Below, piece after piece: positions 25,814 through 34,293 of a stretch of 64,000 nucleotides of DNA. The notes beneath the pieces are model-generated. The model had not been told where the DNA came from and made no database searches. It saw nothing but the letters and a program-made list of their open reading frames with translations. The first letter of the stretch is position 1. The number at the start of each line of letters is the position of its first letter. Made by a program: the position numbers and the translations under genes. The stretch lies in the NCBI GenBank assembly GCA_963700475.1, contig CAVOXR010000008.1, positions 186,001 to 250,000 of the forward strand. Direction: 5' to 3'. Source of the DNA: Prado023 sp963700475. GTDB lineage: Bacteria > Actinomycetota > Actinomycetes > S36-B12 > CAIYMF01.

Positions 25814-26038
25814 ATGCACGGTGTCGTTGCGGCGGTGGTCGCCGCCGCTGAGGACGGTCCGACGGTCCGGCCAAGTCCGATGGCCTCGGTCATGTTCACC
25901 GTCCTCCTGCTTGTCACGATCCTCCTGCTGTGGTCGTTCGTCCGGCACCTGCGCCGGGCACAGACCAACCTCGGCTCCGCTCGCTCCGTGCCGGGCGCGC
26001 CGGCAGCCGCAGGCGAGGTCGAGGGCGACTCTCGCTGA
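25814..26038 (+). CDS. Small single-pass membrane protein, first in the SURF1 operon
   Basis: 74 residues with one membrane helix (SVMFTVLLLVTILLLWSFV) followed by a basic stop-transfer patch RHLRRAQTNL and a short acidic tail. GGGAGG lies about seven bases before ATG 25814. Its stop shares a base with the SURF1 start (TGATG). The context suggests a role in cytochrome oxidase or membrane assembly, but the sequence does not show it. Confidence 0.7.
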   Translation: MHGVVAAVVAAAEDGPTVRPSPMASVMFTVLLLVTILLLWSFVRHLRRAQTNLGSARSVPGAPAAAGEVEGDSR

Positions 26039-26784
26039 TGTCCTCGGGCGGATCCTGGGCTGATCCCCGCCGGCTGGGCTTCCACGCGCTGACCGTCCTC
26101 GCCGTGCTGGTGTGCATCGTGGCCGCCCGTTGGCAGTGGGACCGGGCCAACCGCTCGGAGGCCGACGCGGTGCCCCAGGGACCGGTCGTCGCGTTGGCCG
26201 ATCTCGACCCGGTCACTGCGTTCAGTGGCATGCGGGTGGGCATCACCGGCGAGTTCGATGCGGCGCATGAGGTGCTCGTCGAACCGCGGGAGCGTGACGG
26301 GCAGGTGGGAGCCTGGGTGATGACCCCGATGCGACCGAGCACAGGTACGGCCGCCGACCCGGAGGACACCGCGGTCGCCGTGGTGCGCGGGTGGGTTCCT
26401 GCGGGGCAGCGCCCCACGCCGCCGCCCGCGGGGATCGTCGAGGTGGTCGGGGTTCTCGTCGCTGATGCCCGAGTCCCTGATGCCGCGGTCTCTGCCGGGG
26501 ACCCGCCGACGCTGCCCGTGGTGGACACCGGCGCGCTGTCGGCCCACGCCGGCTATCAGGTCCGTTCGGGTTGGTACGCCCTGACGGACATGCAGCCGGC
26601 GGGCGTCGGCCAGCCCGTGCCCCTGCAGGTGACAGAATTGCCCGGAGCCGATGTGGGCCTGAACTGGCGCAATGCGGCCTACGCGATCCAGTGGGTTGCG
26701 TTCGCCGCGTTCGCGATCTTCTTCTGGAACCGCTTCCGGCGCGACTACGTGGATCGCCCCGTCGAGCAGGAGACCCCCCAATGA
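26038..26784 (+). CDS. SURF1-family cytochrome oxidase assembly protein
   Basis: 248 residues. SURF1 proteins have an N-terminal and a C-terminal membrane helix around a periplasmic domain; here these are FHALTVLAVLVCIVAARWQW and AYAIQWVAFAAFAIFFWNRF. The first helix ends in the family's WQWDRA motif, and NWRNAAYAIQW matches the conserved C-terminal block. It assists heme a insertion or stability of aa3-type oxidase. Neighbours overlap by one base upstream and four bases downstream, forming one operon. Confidence 0.9.
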   Translation: MSSGGSWADPRRLGFHALTVLAVLVCIVAARWQWDRANRSEADAVPQGPVVALADLDPVTAFSGMRVGITGEFDAAHEVLVEPRERDGQVGAWVMTPMRPSTGTAADPEDTAVAVVRGWVPAGQRPTPPPAGIVEVVGVLVADARVPDAAVSAGDPPTLPVVDTGALSAHAGYQVRSGWYALTDMQPAGVGQPVPLQVTELPGADVGLNWRNAAYAIQWVAFAAFAIFFWNRFRRDYVDRPVEQETPQ

Positions 26785-27134
26785 GCACGCACGCCGCCCC
26801 CGCACCCGCGACCATCCTGAGGTCGGGTGCGTACAAGCGGTTCCAGGTGATGGCATGGGTCACGGGCACCCTCCTCGCATTCATGACCGTGGTCGGCCTG
26901 CCGTGGAAGTACCTGCTCGGCCATGAGGAGTCCCTCTGGTACGCCGTCGGGTGGCAGTTGCACGGCTTCCTGTACATGCTCTATCTCGTGACTGTGCTCG
27001 ATGTGGCGATCCGCGCCCGGTGGACCCCCGGGCGCACGGTGCTCGTCGCACTGGCCGGCACGATCCCGTTCATGTCCTTCGTGTTCGAGCGTCACATCAC
27101 CCACCAGCTGCGGGCTGAGGTCGCGGCGCCGTGA
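26781..27134 (+). CDS. DUF3817 membrane protein
   Basis: 117 residues with three predicted helices (MAWVTGTLLAFMTVVGLPWK, GWQLHGFLYMLYLVTVLDVA and VLVALAGTIPFMSFVFER) and the family's histidines in WQLHGFLY and FERHITHQL. DUF3817 resembles the C-terminal part of some SURF1/YdzA proteins and often lies beside SURF1. The ATG overlaps the SURF1 stop (ATGA). Confidence 0.87.
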   Translation: MSTHAAPAPATILRSGAYKRFQVMAWVTGTLLAFMTVVGLPWKYLLGHEESLWYAVGWQLHGFLYMLYLVTVLDVAIRARWTPGRTVLVALAGTIPFMSFVFERHITHQLRAEVAAP

Positions 27135-27850
27135 GCCTGTCCGAGGTCCCGCCAGGCTCTCCCGACGGCCCGCTCGGGGCGGCCGGTCGGGTCCTGGTCT
27201 CCGACGCCGATCGTGCGCGCATGGCCGACGTCATCGGTGATGCCTACGCCGAGGGCCGGTTGAACCGCGACGAGTACGAGGAGCGGTTGACCGCGACGCT
27301 CGGCGCACGGACTGCGGCGGACCTGGTCCCCGTCCTCGACGGCCTGCCCCCGGCGACCGTCGCGGCGGCGCTTGCGCCCCTGACCGGGATGGCGATGGCC
27401 GTCCCGCCGATGCCGGCCCCGGCGCCCGTGTCCGGCTGGCACCCGCCTGACGGCGTGGACTCGTCCTCGTCGTCGGTCGTGGCCATCTTCGGCGGGGCGA
27501 CGCGCAAGGGCGAGTGGGTCGTGCCGGCCCAGCTGACCGCGTTCGCCATGTTCGGCGGCGTCGAGCTGGACCTCACACGGTGCACCTTCGCCCAGGCGGA
27601 GTCCGAGATCATCGCCGTGGCGGTCATGGGCGGCATCGAGATCACGGTGCCCGAGGGATTGGCCGTCCACGTCGACGGGATGGGCATCTTCGGCGGCTTC
27701 GACCAGCAGGCGGAGGGACCGGGCCAGCCCGGCGCACCGGTGCTGCGGATCAAGGGCGCGGCCCTGTTCGGCGGCGTCGAGGTCAAGCGCAAGCCGCGCA
27801 AGAACAAGTCGTTGGGCGGCAAGGACCGACCGCAGCTGCCGGAGGCGTGA
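27131..27850 (+). CDS. DUF1707 + LiaF-like C-terminal domain protein
   Basis: 239 residues. Residues 22-75 are a DUF1707/SHOCT-like domain (VSDADRARMADVIGDAYAEG, then RLNRDEYEERL). A Pro-rich linker leads to a beta-helical repeat domain like the LiaF C-terminus (cell wall-active antibiotic response), with repeated GGxE turns: IFGGATRKG, MFGGVELDL, MGGIEITV, IFGGF and LFGGVEVK. There are no membrane helices. Homologues act in envelope-stress sensing. The GTG overlaps the upstream stop (GTGA). Confidence 0.83.
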   Translation: MSLSEVPPGSPDGPLGAAGRVLVSDADRARMADVIGDAYAEGRLNRDEYEERLTATLGARTAADLVPVLDGLPPATVAAALAPLTGMAMAVPPMPAPAPVSGWHPPDGVDSSSSSVVAIFGGATRKGEWVVPAQLTAFAMFGGVELDLTRCTFAQAESEIIAVAVMGGIEITVPEGLAVHVDGMGIFGGFDQQAEGPGQPGAPVLRIKGAALFGGVEVKRKPRKNKSLGGKDRPQLPEA

Positions 27851-27877
27851 TCGCTCGGGCCTTGGCGGCGGCCCTGT

Positions 27878-29266
27878 TCAGCTCAGTGGGCGTCCATGGA
27901 GTACGAGGGATCCAGGTCGGGGTCGCCGTTCGGGCGCGCCGGGTCGGGGTCCTCGTCCGGGGAGCCCTCGTGATTCGCCCAGGCCGTCCTGTCCGGGGGT
28001 GAGGTGCTGGCGCATCCGCAGCGCCAGGAGAGCGGCGACCAGGCAGCCGGTGGCAAGGGTCAGGGCCCACGCGGCACCGAGCTCAGTCGACAGGAAGAAC
28101 AGGCCGGTGATCATGGGTCCGATCGCTCCCGAGACTCCCCACAGGAGCGACTGGAAGGAGTTGTACCGACCGCGCAGGTGCTCGGGGGCCAACTCGTTGA
28201 GCAGGGCTGGGGCGACCGGCGACCAGAGGGTCTCACCGAGGGCGAACGCCGACATGGCCAGGATGAGGGCCACGAGCACGAGCCCGCCTGTGACCACCAG
28301 CGAGGTCGTGGCCAGCGCCCATGTCAGCGCCCACAGGAGGGCCACGCCTGCCAGCATCTGGGCGCGAGAGCGGCCCTTGACGAAGGAGATCATGAACATC
28401 TGCATGATCACGATGACGGCCGTGTTCGCGGCGAGGACCACGCCGATGCTGCTCGCCGGCAGCCCTGCGTAGGTCAGGATGAACAGGCCGAGCCCGGACT
28501 CGATGCTGCCGTACCCGAACGTGAGCAGCAGGAGCGCGACCAGGCCGTAGCGAAGGAGGTTCCGATCGCGCAGGACCTCGGCCCACCCGTCCATGCGCGG
28601 CGATGGATCGACGGTGCCCTCGGGTGCCCCTTGTTCGCCCGCCTCCGGTTCGGCATCGCCCACTGGCCGGCCGCCGACGTCCCCCATCACCAGGAGGGCG
28701 ACGAACAGCGCCACGAACGACAGGGCCGTGAGCGCGTAGAGCCACTCGAACGTGGTCGGATCGTTGACATCGATGATGGTCGCGCTGATCAGCCCGCCGA
28801 GGCCGAGGCCGATGTTCAGCAGCATGAACTGGAAGCCGAATGCCGTGGATCGGTCCTCGGAGGGCACCAGGCGGGCAAGGAGCGCGTCGGTGGGCCCCCA
28901 GATGCCGGCAGCACCGACGGACATGACCGACATCACGAGGAATGCCTGCGGCCACGTCGTGACCTGCCCGAACGCGAGCATGCTGGCGGCCTCGATCAGC
29001 AGGGCCACCATGAGGACGGGCCGCGGCCCCCTGCGGTCGACCAGGGTGCCGACCACGGGCGACACCGCGAGCGTCAGGAGAGCCTGCCACGCCAGCAGCA
29101 GGGTGGCGATCAGGACGGGGAAGTCGCGCACCTCCTTGAGGTAGACCGTGATGAGCGACAGGGTCAGCCCACTCCCGATCGACTTCAGGAGCAGCCCGAC
29201 GAAGAGCGTCCGTGTCGGTCCATGGGCGATCCGGCGGACGTCACCGAAGGCTGCGGACATGGACAT
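27878..29266 (-). CDS. MFS transporter
   Basis: 462 residues with twelve helices. The loop VVGTLVDRRGPRPVLMV is the MFS signature between helices 2 and 3. A long acidic central loop (about residues 195-225, EAGEQGAPEGTVDPS) divides the halves. The tail is Gly/Arg/Pro-rich and poorly ordered. It resembles multidrug/DHA1-like exporters; no substrate is evident. A leaderless start is likely, with CAGGAT six bases before ATG 29266. Confidence 0.84.
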   Translation of the reverse strand: MSMSAAFGDVRRIAHGPTRTLFVGLLLKSIGSGLTLSLITVYLKEVRDFPVLIATLLLAWQALLTLAVSPVVGTLVDRRGPRPVLMVALLIEAASMLAFGQVTTWPQAFLVMSVMSVGAAGIWGPTDALLARLVPSEDRSTAFGFQFMLLNIGLGLGGLISATIIDVNDPTTFEWLYALTALSFVALFVALLVMGDVGGRPVGDAEPEAGEQGAPEGTVDPSPRMDGWAEVLRDRNLLRYGLVALLLLTFGYGSIESGLGLFILTYAGLPASSIGVVLAANTAVIVIMQMFMISFVKGRSRAQMLAGVALLWALTWALATTSLVVTGGLVLVALILAMSAFALGETLWSPVAPALLNELAPEHLRGRYNSFQSLLWGVSGAIGPMITGLFFLSTELGAAWALTLATGCLVAALLALRMRQHLTPGQDGLGESRGLPGRGPRPGAPERRPRPGSLVLHGRPLS

Positions 29267-29272
29267 GGGGGG

Positions 29273-29278
29273 ATCCTG
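29273..29278 (-). promoter_or_regulatory. -10 box CAGGAT of the MFS gene
   Basis: Minus-strand CAGGAT ends six bases before ATG 29266. Confidence 0.35.
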
Positions 29279-29428
29279 CCATCGCAGGGGGGTTGCCCCG
29301 GCATTGGCCCCGGCGTTTCGCGGTGGTTTCGTTCCTCTCGGAGTGAACGCAACGTGACTGGGCGGTCACCTTGTGCTCAGGCTCCGAGCACGGACTCGAC
29401 CGGGTCCCTGGACGGGGTCACCAGGTGC

Positions 29429-29434
29429 CAGAAT
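29429..29434 (+). promoter_or_regulatory. -10 box CAGAAT of the exonuclease III gene
   Basis: CAGAAT ends seven bases before GTG 29442 and fixes the start better than the longer upstream frame. Confidence 0.4.
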
Positions 29435-29441
29435 CGCAGTC

Positions 29442-30242
29442 GTGCGCATTGCCACCTGGAACGTGAACTCCCTGCCCGCGCGGCTGCCGAGGCTGCTCTC
29501 CTGGCTGGAGTCGGCCGAGCCGGACGTGGTCGTGCTGCAGGAGACCAAGATCGCCCAGGAGGCGTTCCCGACCGACGAGGTCGCGGCCGCCGGGTACGAG
29601 TCGGTGCACCGCGGGCAGGGGCGCTGGAACGGCGTGGCGCTGCTCTCACGGGTGGGGATCGCCGAGCTCGAGACCGACATCCCCGGCGTGCCCGGCTTCC
29701 CGGACCCGACCGACGCACCGGAGGCCCGCTACATCGCAGCCACCTGCGGCGGGGTGCGGATCGCGGGGGTGTACGTGCCGAACGGTCGCACGCCGCAGGA
29801 CCCGCACTACGAGTACAAGCTCGCGTGGCTGCACGCCCTGGCCGGGCACCTGGGGCCGGTGGCGGCCGCCGACCTGCCGTTCGCGGTCCTCGGCGACTTC
29901 AACGTCGCGCCCGCCGACGACGACGTCTGGGACATCGCGGCCTTCGCCCAGAGCACGCATGTGACCGCCGCCGAGCGCGCCGCCCTGGCCGAGCTGCGCG
30001 CGCTGGGGCTCTCCGATGTCGTGCCCACGATCAGCAAGGGCCCGCACCCCTACACCTTCTGGGACTACCGGGCCGGGTCGTTCCACAAGGCGATGGGGAT
30101 GCGGATCGACCTGGTGTACGCCAATGCGGCGTTCGCCGGCGCCGTGCGCGCCGCCGTGGTCGATCGTGAGGCGCGCAAGCCGGGGGTGAAGGGCACACCG
30201 GCCCCGAGCGACCATGCCCCGGTGATCGTGGACCTGGACTGA
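29442..30242 (+). CDS. xthA: Exodeoxyribonuclease III (AP endonuclease)
   Basis: 266-residue repair nuclease that cuts at abasic sites and trims 3' blocks. Landmarks are RIATWNVNSLPAR at the N-terminus (metal Asn), LQETKI (metal Glu), VYVPNG, LGDFNVAP (catalytic Asp/Asn), the family Tyr-Thr-Phe-Trp-Asp-Tyr block in PYTFWDYRAG, and the terminal SDHAPVIVDL (catalytic Asp-His). GTG 29442 begins exactly at the family N-terminus. A hairpin at 30247-30269 follows. Confidence 0.94.
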   Translation: MRIATWNVNSLPARLPRLLSWLESAEPDVVVLQETKIAQEAFPTDEVAAAGYESVHRGQGRWNGVALLSRVGIAELETDIPGVPGFPDPTDAPEARYIAATCGGVRIAGVYVPNGRTPQDPHYEYKLAWLHALAGHLGPVAAADLPFAVLGDFNVAPADDDVWDIAAFAQSTHVTAAERAALAELRALGLSDVVPTISKGPHPYTFWDYRAGSFHKAMGMRIDLVYANAAFAGAVRAAVVDREARKPGVKGTPAPSDHAPVIVDLD

Positions 30243-30246
30243 TCGG

Positions 30247-30269
30247 GCGCCCCTTGCTGTTCGGGGCGC
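30247..30269 (+). terminator. Hairpin after xthA
   Basis: GCGCCCC (30247-30253) pairs with GGGGCGC (30263-30269) around a nine-base loop. There is no T-run, which is common in high-GC actinobacteria. Confidence 0.5.
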
Positions 30270-30288
30270 ACCCTGCTCTACTTCGAGT

Positions 30289-30975
30289 ATGAGTCCCGTT
30301 GAGTCCCTGCGGGAGCACTACCTCAACGTGAAGCCCGTCCTGCGCGGGTGGCTGCACATGGTGGCTGCCCCCATCGCGGGGGTGGCCGCGGTGCTGCTGG
30401 CCATCCTGGCGCCCTCGGACCTGCGAATCCCGGTGGTCCTCTTCGCGCTGACCACGATCCTGCTGTTCTCAGTCTCGGCGGTCTACCACCGGGGCCGGTT
30501 CTCGCCCCGGGTGACCGGGGCGCTGCAGCGCTGGGACCACGCCAACATCTTCCTGGTGATCGCCGGCAGCGCCACGCCGTTCGCGGTCGCGCTGCTCGGA
30601 CCCGGCCCGGCCCGTTCGCTGTTGGCGGTCCTCTGGCTCGGGGCCGTCGGCGGGGCTGCGATCCGCGTGCTGTGGGTGCGGGCTCCCCGGTGGCTCTTCG
30701 TGCCCATGTACCTGGCGCTGGGCTGGGCCTCGGCCATGTTCCTGCCGGGGTTCCTGCGCTCGGACACCCTGACCGACACCCGCCATGCCTGGGTCCTGGG
30801 CCTGATCCTGCTGGGCGGGATCTTCTACACGATCGGTGCGGGGGTGTTCGCGACCAAGTGGCCGAACCCGTCCCCCAAGTGGTTCGGCTTCCACGAGGTC
30901 TTCCACTCGTTCACCCTCGGGGGCTGGGCCGCCCACTTCGTTGCCGCGGCACTGGTCGTGACGGCAGTGCGATAG
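30289..30975 (+). CDS. Hemolysin III / PAQR-family membrane protein
   Basis: 228 residues with seven predicted helices. The family's metal-binding pattern is visible: FSVSAVYHRGRFSP with Ser/His, RWDHANIFLVIAGS with the Asp-His pair, and the C-terminal HEVFHSFTLGGWAAHF with three histidines. PAQR/hemolysin III proteins are suspected zinc-dependent membrane hydrolases; the haemolytic label comes from Bacillus cereus and need not apply. It is 39 bases upstream of the prenyltransferase gene. Confidence 0.9.
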   Translation: MSPVESLREHYLNVKPVLRGWLHMVAAPIAGVAAVLLAILAPSDLRIPVVLFALTTILLFSVSAVYHRGRFSPRVTGALQRWDHANIFLVIAGSATPFAVALLGPGPARSLLAVLWLGAVGGAAIRVLWVRAPRWLFVPMYLALGWASAMFLPGFLRSDTLTDTRHAWVLGLILLGGIFYTIGAGVFATKWPNPSPKWFGFHEVFHSFTLGGWAAHFVAAALVVTAVR

Positions 30976-31014
30976 CCTCCACGACGGGCACGGAGGTCGC
31001 TTCGGGAGGAACGC

Positions 31015-31776
31015 ATGGGTCTTGACGACCTCGTCTACGGTCTCTACGAGCGTCGATTGGCCCATGACCTCAGCCAGGGTGACATCCCCCGCCACGTCGG
31101 GGTGATCCTCGATGGCAACCGGCGCTGGGCCACGGAGCAGGGGTCGAGCAGCGCCGCGGGGCACCGGGCCGGGGCCGCGCGGATCGCGGAGTTCCTCGAG
31201 TGGTGCGACGAGGTCGGCGTCGAGGTGGTCACGCTGTGGTTGCTGTCGACCGACAACCTCAACCGTCCCAGCGAGGAGCTTGACCCCCTGCTGAAGATCA
31301 TCGAGGGATCCGTCGAGCAGCTGGCCGCTTCGGGCAAGTGGGTGATCCGCCACGTCGGCGCGAAGGATCCGCTGCCGGCACGCACGCGACAGGTGCTGGA
31401 GAACGCCGAGCTCACGACCTCCGGCATCGATGGGATGACCGTCAACGTCGCGGTCGGGTACGGCGGGCGCCAGGAGCTGGTCGATGCTGTGCGCGCGTTG
31501 CTCCAGGAGGAGGCGGCCGCGGGGAGGTCGCTGGAGGAATTGGCTGCCACGCTGGACGTCGAGCACATCGCCGCGCACCTCTACACGAAGGGCCAGCCCG
31601 ACCCCGACCTGGTCATCCGGACCTCCGGCGAGCAGCGGCTGTCGGGGTTCCTGCTGTGGCAGAGCGCCCACTCCGAGTTCTACTTCTGCGAGGCGTACTG
31701 GCCGGACTTCCGGCGCGTGGACTTCCTGCGCGCCCTGCGCGACTACGCAGCCCGGGAACGGCGCTACGGCTCCTGA
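31015..31776 (+). CDS. uppS: cis-Prenyl (isoprenyl) diphosphate synthase, UppS family
   Basis: 253 residues. The catalytic Asp motif is VILDGNRRWA, AAGHRAGAARI follows, then LWLLSTDNLNRP, and the C-terminal block reads PDPDLVIRTSGEQRLSGFLL with the conserved RTSGE and LSGFLLWQSAHSE. It condenses isopentenyl diphosphate with an allylic primer to make cis-polyprenyl diphosphates for wall lipid carriers. Actinobacteria often have two paralogues, one making short chains; chain length cannot be judged here. GGGAGGA lies upstream of ATG 31015. Confidence 0.9.
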   Translation: MGLDDLVYGLYERRLAHDLSQGDIPRHVGVILDGNRRWATEQGSSSAAGHRAGAARIAEFLEWCDEVGVEVVTLWLLSTDNLNRPSEELDPLLKIIEGSVEQLAASGKWVIRHVGAKDPLPARTRQVLENAELTTSGIDGMTVNVAVGYGGRQELVDAVRALLQEEAAAGRSLEELAATLDVEHIAAHLYTKGQPDPDLVIRTSGEQRLSGFLLWQSAHSEFYFCEAYWPDFRRVDFLRALRDYAARERRYGS

Positions 31777-31943
31777 GCCACGCCTGCCCGTCGGCCCGTT
31801 GGCCGGCACATGACGATTCGGGGACAGTCCGACGTCGGGGGCCCCGCGCGCGGCGTGTCGTTGCGGACGCATGTCGCGTCCGCACCTAGATTCGGTCAGG
31901 TCGGGCGCACCCCGAGCCGCCCGACCCGACTGTGGAGGCGCGT

Positions 31944-33278
31944 GTGCCGACTGCGACGAAGCCCCGATCCAGCCGAGCTCGAACGGAGGCGCGTCGCTGC
32001 TACGTGCTCGACACCTCCGTTCTCCTGTCCGACCCGCGGGCGGTGTTCCGCTTCGACGAGCACGAAGTCGTCATCCCGCTGGTCGTGATCGTCGAGCTGG
32101 AGGCCAAGCGCACCCACCCCGAGCTGGGCTACTACGCCCGACAGGCCCTGCGGATGCTCGACGACTTCCGTGTGGACTTCGGCCGTCTCGACGAGCGGAT
32201 CCCGCTCAACGACGAGGGTGGCACGCTGCGCATCGAGCTCAACCACTCCGACCTGTCGCGCCTGCCCACGGGCATGCAGCTCGGCGACAACGACACGCGG
32301 ATCCTGGCCGTGGCGCGCAACCTCGCCGCCGAGGGTCGCGATGTGGTCGTGGTCAGCAAGGACCTCCCGCTGCGTGTCAAGGCCTCCACCCTGGGCCTGC
32401 AGGCCGAGGAGTATCGCGCCGAGCTGGTCCTGTCCACCGGCTGGACGGGCATCGAGGAGATCGAGGTCGGCTCCACGGTCGTCAACGAGCTCTACGACAA
32501 CGAGCGGATCGAGCTCGACCTCGCGCGCGACCTGCCGTGCAACACCGGCGTGGTGCTGATCTCCGAGCGGGGCTCGGCCCTGGCCCGGGTCACGGCCGAC
32601 AAGCGGCTGCGGCTCGTTCGCGGCGACCGGGAGGCCTTCGGCCTGCACGGTCGGTCAGCCGAGCAGCGCATCGCCCTGGACCTGTTGCTCGACCCCGACA
32701 TCGGGATCGTCAGCCTCGGTGGGCGTGCGGGCACGGGCAAGAGCGCCCTGGCCCTGTGCGCCGGGCTCGAGGCGGTGCTGGAGCGCCAGCAGCACCGCAA
32801 GGTCGTGGTCTTCCGGCCGCTGTTCGCCGTCGGGGGCCAGGAACTCGGCTACCTCCCGGGCAGCGAGCACGAGAAGATGTCGCCCTGGGGTCAGGCCGTG
32901 TTCGACACCCTCGGGGCGATCACGACATCCGAGGTGGTCGATGAGGTTCTCGACCGGGGCATGCTCGAGGTGCTGCCGCTGACCCACATCCGTGGACGCT
33001 CGCTGCACGACGCGTTCGTCATCGTCGATGAGGCCCAGTCGTTGGAGCGCAACGTCCTGCTCACCGTCCTGTCGCGCATCGGCAAGGACTCGCGAGTCGT
33101 GCTGACCCACGACGTCGCCCAGCGCGACAACCTGCGGGTGGGTCGCCACGACGGCGTGGTGGCGGTGGTCGAGAAGCTCAAGGGACACCCGCTGTTCGCG
33201 CACGTCACCCTGACCCGCAGCGAGCGCTCGCCGATCGCGGCGCTGGTCACCGAGATGCTGGAGGACCTGCCCAACTGA
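31944..33278 (+). CDS. PIN-PhoH fusion ATPase (PhoH2 type)
   Basis: 444 residues. The N-terminal PIN RNase domain (about residues 15-150) has the acidic site: Asp in YVLDTSVLLSDP, Glu in VIVELEAKR, and NDTRILAVAR. The C-terminal PhoH P-loop domain has Walker A GRAGTGKSALA and Walker B AFVIVDEAQS, then VVLTHD. Such proteins are RNA helicase/RNases in mycobacteria. GTG 31944 was chosen because GGAGG at 31934-31938 is five bases upstream; GTG 31932 would be cut through by that ribosome-binding site. Confidence 0.92.
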   Translation: MPTATKPRSSRARTEARRCYVLDTSVLLSDPRAVFRFDEHEVVIPLVVIVELEAKRTHPELGYYARQALRMLDDFRVDFGRLDERIPLNDEGGTLRIELNHSDLSRLPTGMQLGDNDTRILAVARNLAAEGRDVVVVSKDLPLRVKASTLGLQAEEYRAELVLSTGWTGIEEIEVGSTVVNELYDNERIELDLARDLPCNTGVVLISERGSALARVTADKRLRLVRGDREAFGLHGRSAEQRIALDLLLDPDIGIVSLGGRAGTGKSALALCAGLEAVLERQQHRKVVVFRPLFAVGGQELGYLPGSEHEKMSPWGQAVFDTLGAITTSEVVDEVLDRGMLEVLPLTHIRGRSLHDAFVIVDEAQSLERNVLLTVLSRIGKDSRVVLTHDVAQRDNLRVGRHDGVVAVVEKLKGHPLFAHVTLTRSERSPIAALVTEMLEDLPN

Positions 33279-33401
33279 AGGCGTTCGTTTGTCCGACCTC
33301 GTCCGGTTCATGACCTAGGTCCTGGCTGTGGCATACCTCACATCAGACTCTGCAACCAATGTGACGGAAATCCTCGAATGACCGAATCGCCCGGCCAGAT
33401 T

Positions 33402-33417
33402 TGTGATGCAGGTCACG
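33402..33417 (+). promoter_or_regulatory. CRP/GlxR-type binding site
   Basis: TGTGA-TGCAGG-TCACG matches the CRP consensus TGTGA-N6-TCACA at nine of ten positions. It lies 70 bases before the transglycosylase start. Confidence 0.65.
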
Positions 33418-33486
33418 GTGGAGAGCGCTTTCGCCATGAAATCCGGGTGGAGTCAACCGCCGTTCGAGTGGCACGCTCCGGTGTTC

Positions 33487-34293
33487 ATGAGCACTTCACT
33501 GCGCGTTCAGACGCCGATGCACCGTCTCCTGGCGGCAATCCTCGGGGCACTCCTGGTCGTCGGGCTGCCCGCCCTGAGCGGTGCGTCGCCGGTCCGAGCC
33601 GAGGAGGCCCCCGCACCGCTGCCGGCCGCTGAGCCGGCGGTACCGGCCACACCAGCTGACCCTGCAGTCGCCCCCGCCGACCCGGCCACGGCTGCCGTCC
33701 CCGCCGCGCCCCTGGTGCTCGGCGCGCGCACCCTGCGGTTCGGCGACACCGGTGAGGACGTCTCGGAGCTCCAGAAGCTGCTCAAGGTGGATCAGACGGC
33801 GACCTTTGATGCCGCGACCCGTAAGGCCGTCAAGAAGGTCCAGCGCGCTGCCGGGATCAAGGCCAACGGGGTGGTCACCGCCAAGGCGCTGAAGAAGATG
33901 AAGCGCGAGCTGAAGAAGCAGGCCGCCGCAGCCCGCGCTGCCAAGAAGGCGTCGCGTGGGGCCCTGCCCCGTGCTGGCACGCCGGCGGCCAGCAAGCGCT
34001 TCGCCGCGGTCTACATCTCGCGGACGTATGGCTGGGGTTCCGGGCAGATGTCCTGCCTGTCGGCGATCTGGGCCAGGGAGAGCGGCTGGCGCTACCGGGC
34101 GAGCAACCCGAACGGCCGCTACCACGGCATCCCGCAGACGTCGTCAGCCGTGTGGAGCCGTGCGGGCTACTCCACCTCCCAGTACATGAACAGCCCCGCG
34201 ATCCAGATCAAGGTCGGGGCGAAGTACATCAAGGGCCGCTACGGATCGCCCTGCAACGCCTGGGCGTTCTGGCGCTCGCACCACTGGTACTAG
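33487..34293 (+). CDS. Secreted lytic transglycosylase with peptidoglycan-binding domain
   Basis: About 268 residues. The signal peptide (RLLAAILGALLVVGLPALSG) is followed by an Ala/Pro-rich linker and a PG_binding_1-type domain (LRFGDTGEDVSELQKLLKVD). A Lys-rich helix comes next, then a C-terminal SLT-like domain with LSAIWARESGWRYRASNPNG and YHGIPQ, where Glu in ARESGW is the expected general acid. It would cleave glycan strands in the wall. ATG 33487 or 33520 both precede the signal peptide; the frame's GTG at 33403 falls inside the CRP-type site and is rejected. The stop overlaps the convergent fumarase gene by four bases. Confidence 0.85.
   Translation: MSTSLRVQTPMHRLLAAILGALLVVGLPALSGASPVRAEEAPAPLPAAEPAVPATPADPAVAPADPATAAVPAAPLVLGARTLRFGDTGEDVSELQKLLKVDQTATFDAATRKAVKKVQRAAGIKANGVVTAKALKKMKRELKKQAAAARAAKKASRGALPRAGTPAASKRFAAVYISRTYGWGSGQMSCLSAIWARESGWRYRASNPNGRYHGIPQTSSAVWSRAGYSTSQYMNSPAIQIKVGAKYIKGRYGSPCNAWAFWRSHHWY

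Noticed and set aside
33403..33486. Longer N-terminus for the transglycosylase from GTG 33403
   Set aside because: The start would lie inside the CRP-type site, and the extra residues precede a normal signal peptide.
33279..33486. Possible c-di-AMP (ydaO) riboswitch before the wall hydrolase
   Set aside because: These switches often precede actinobacterial wall hydrolases, but I could not find the conserved core sequences; only the CRP-type site is clear.
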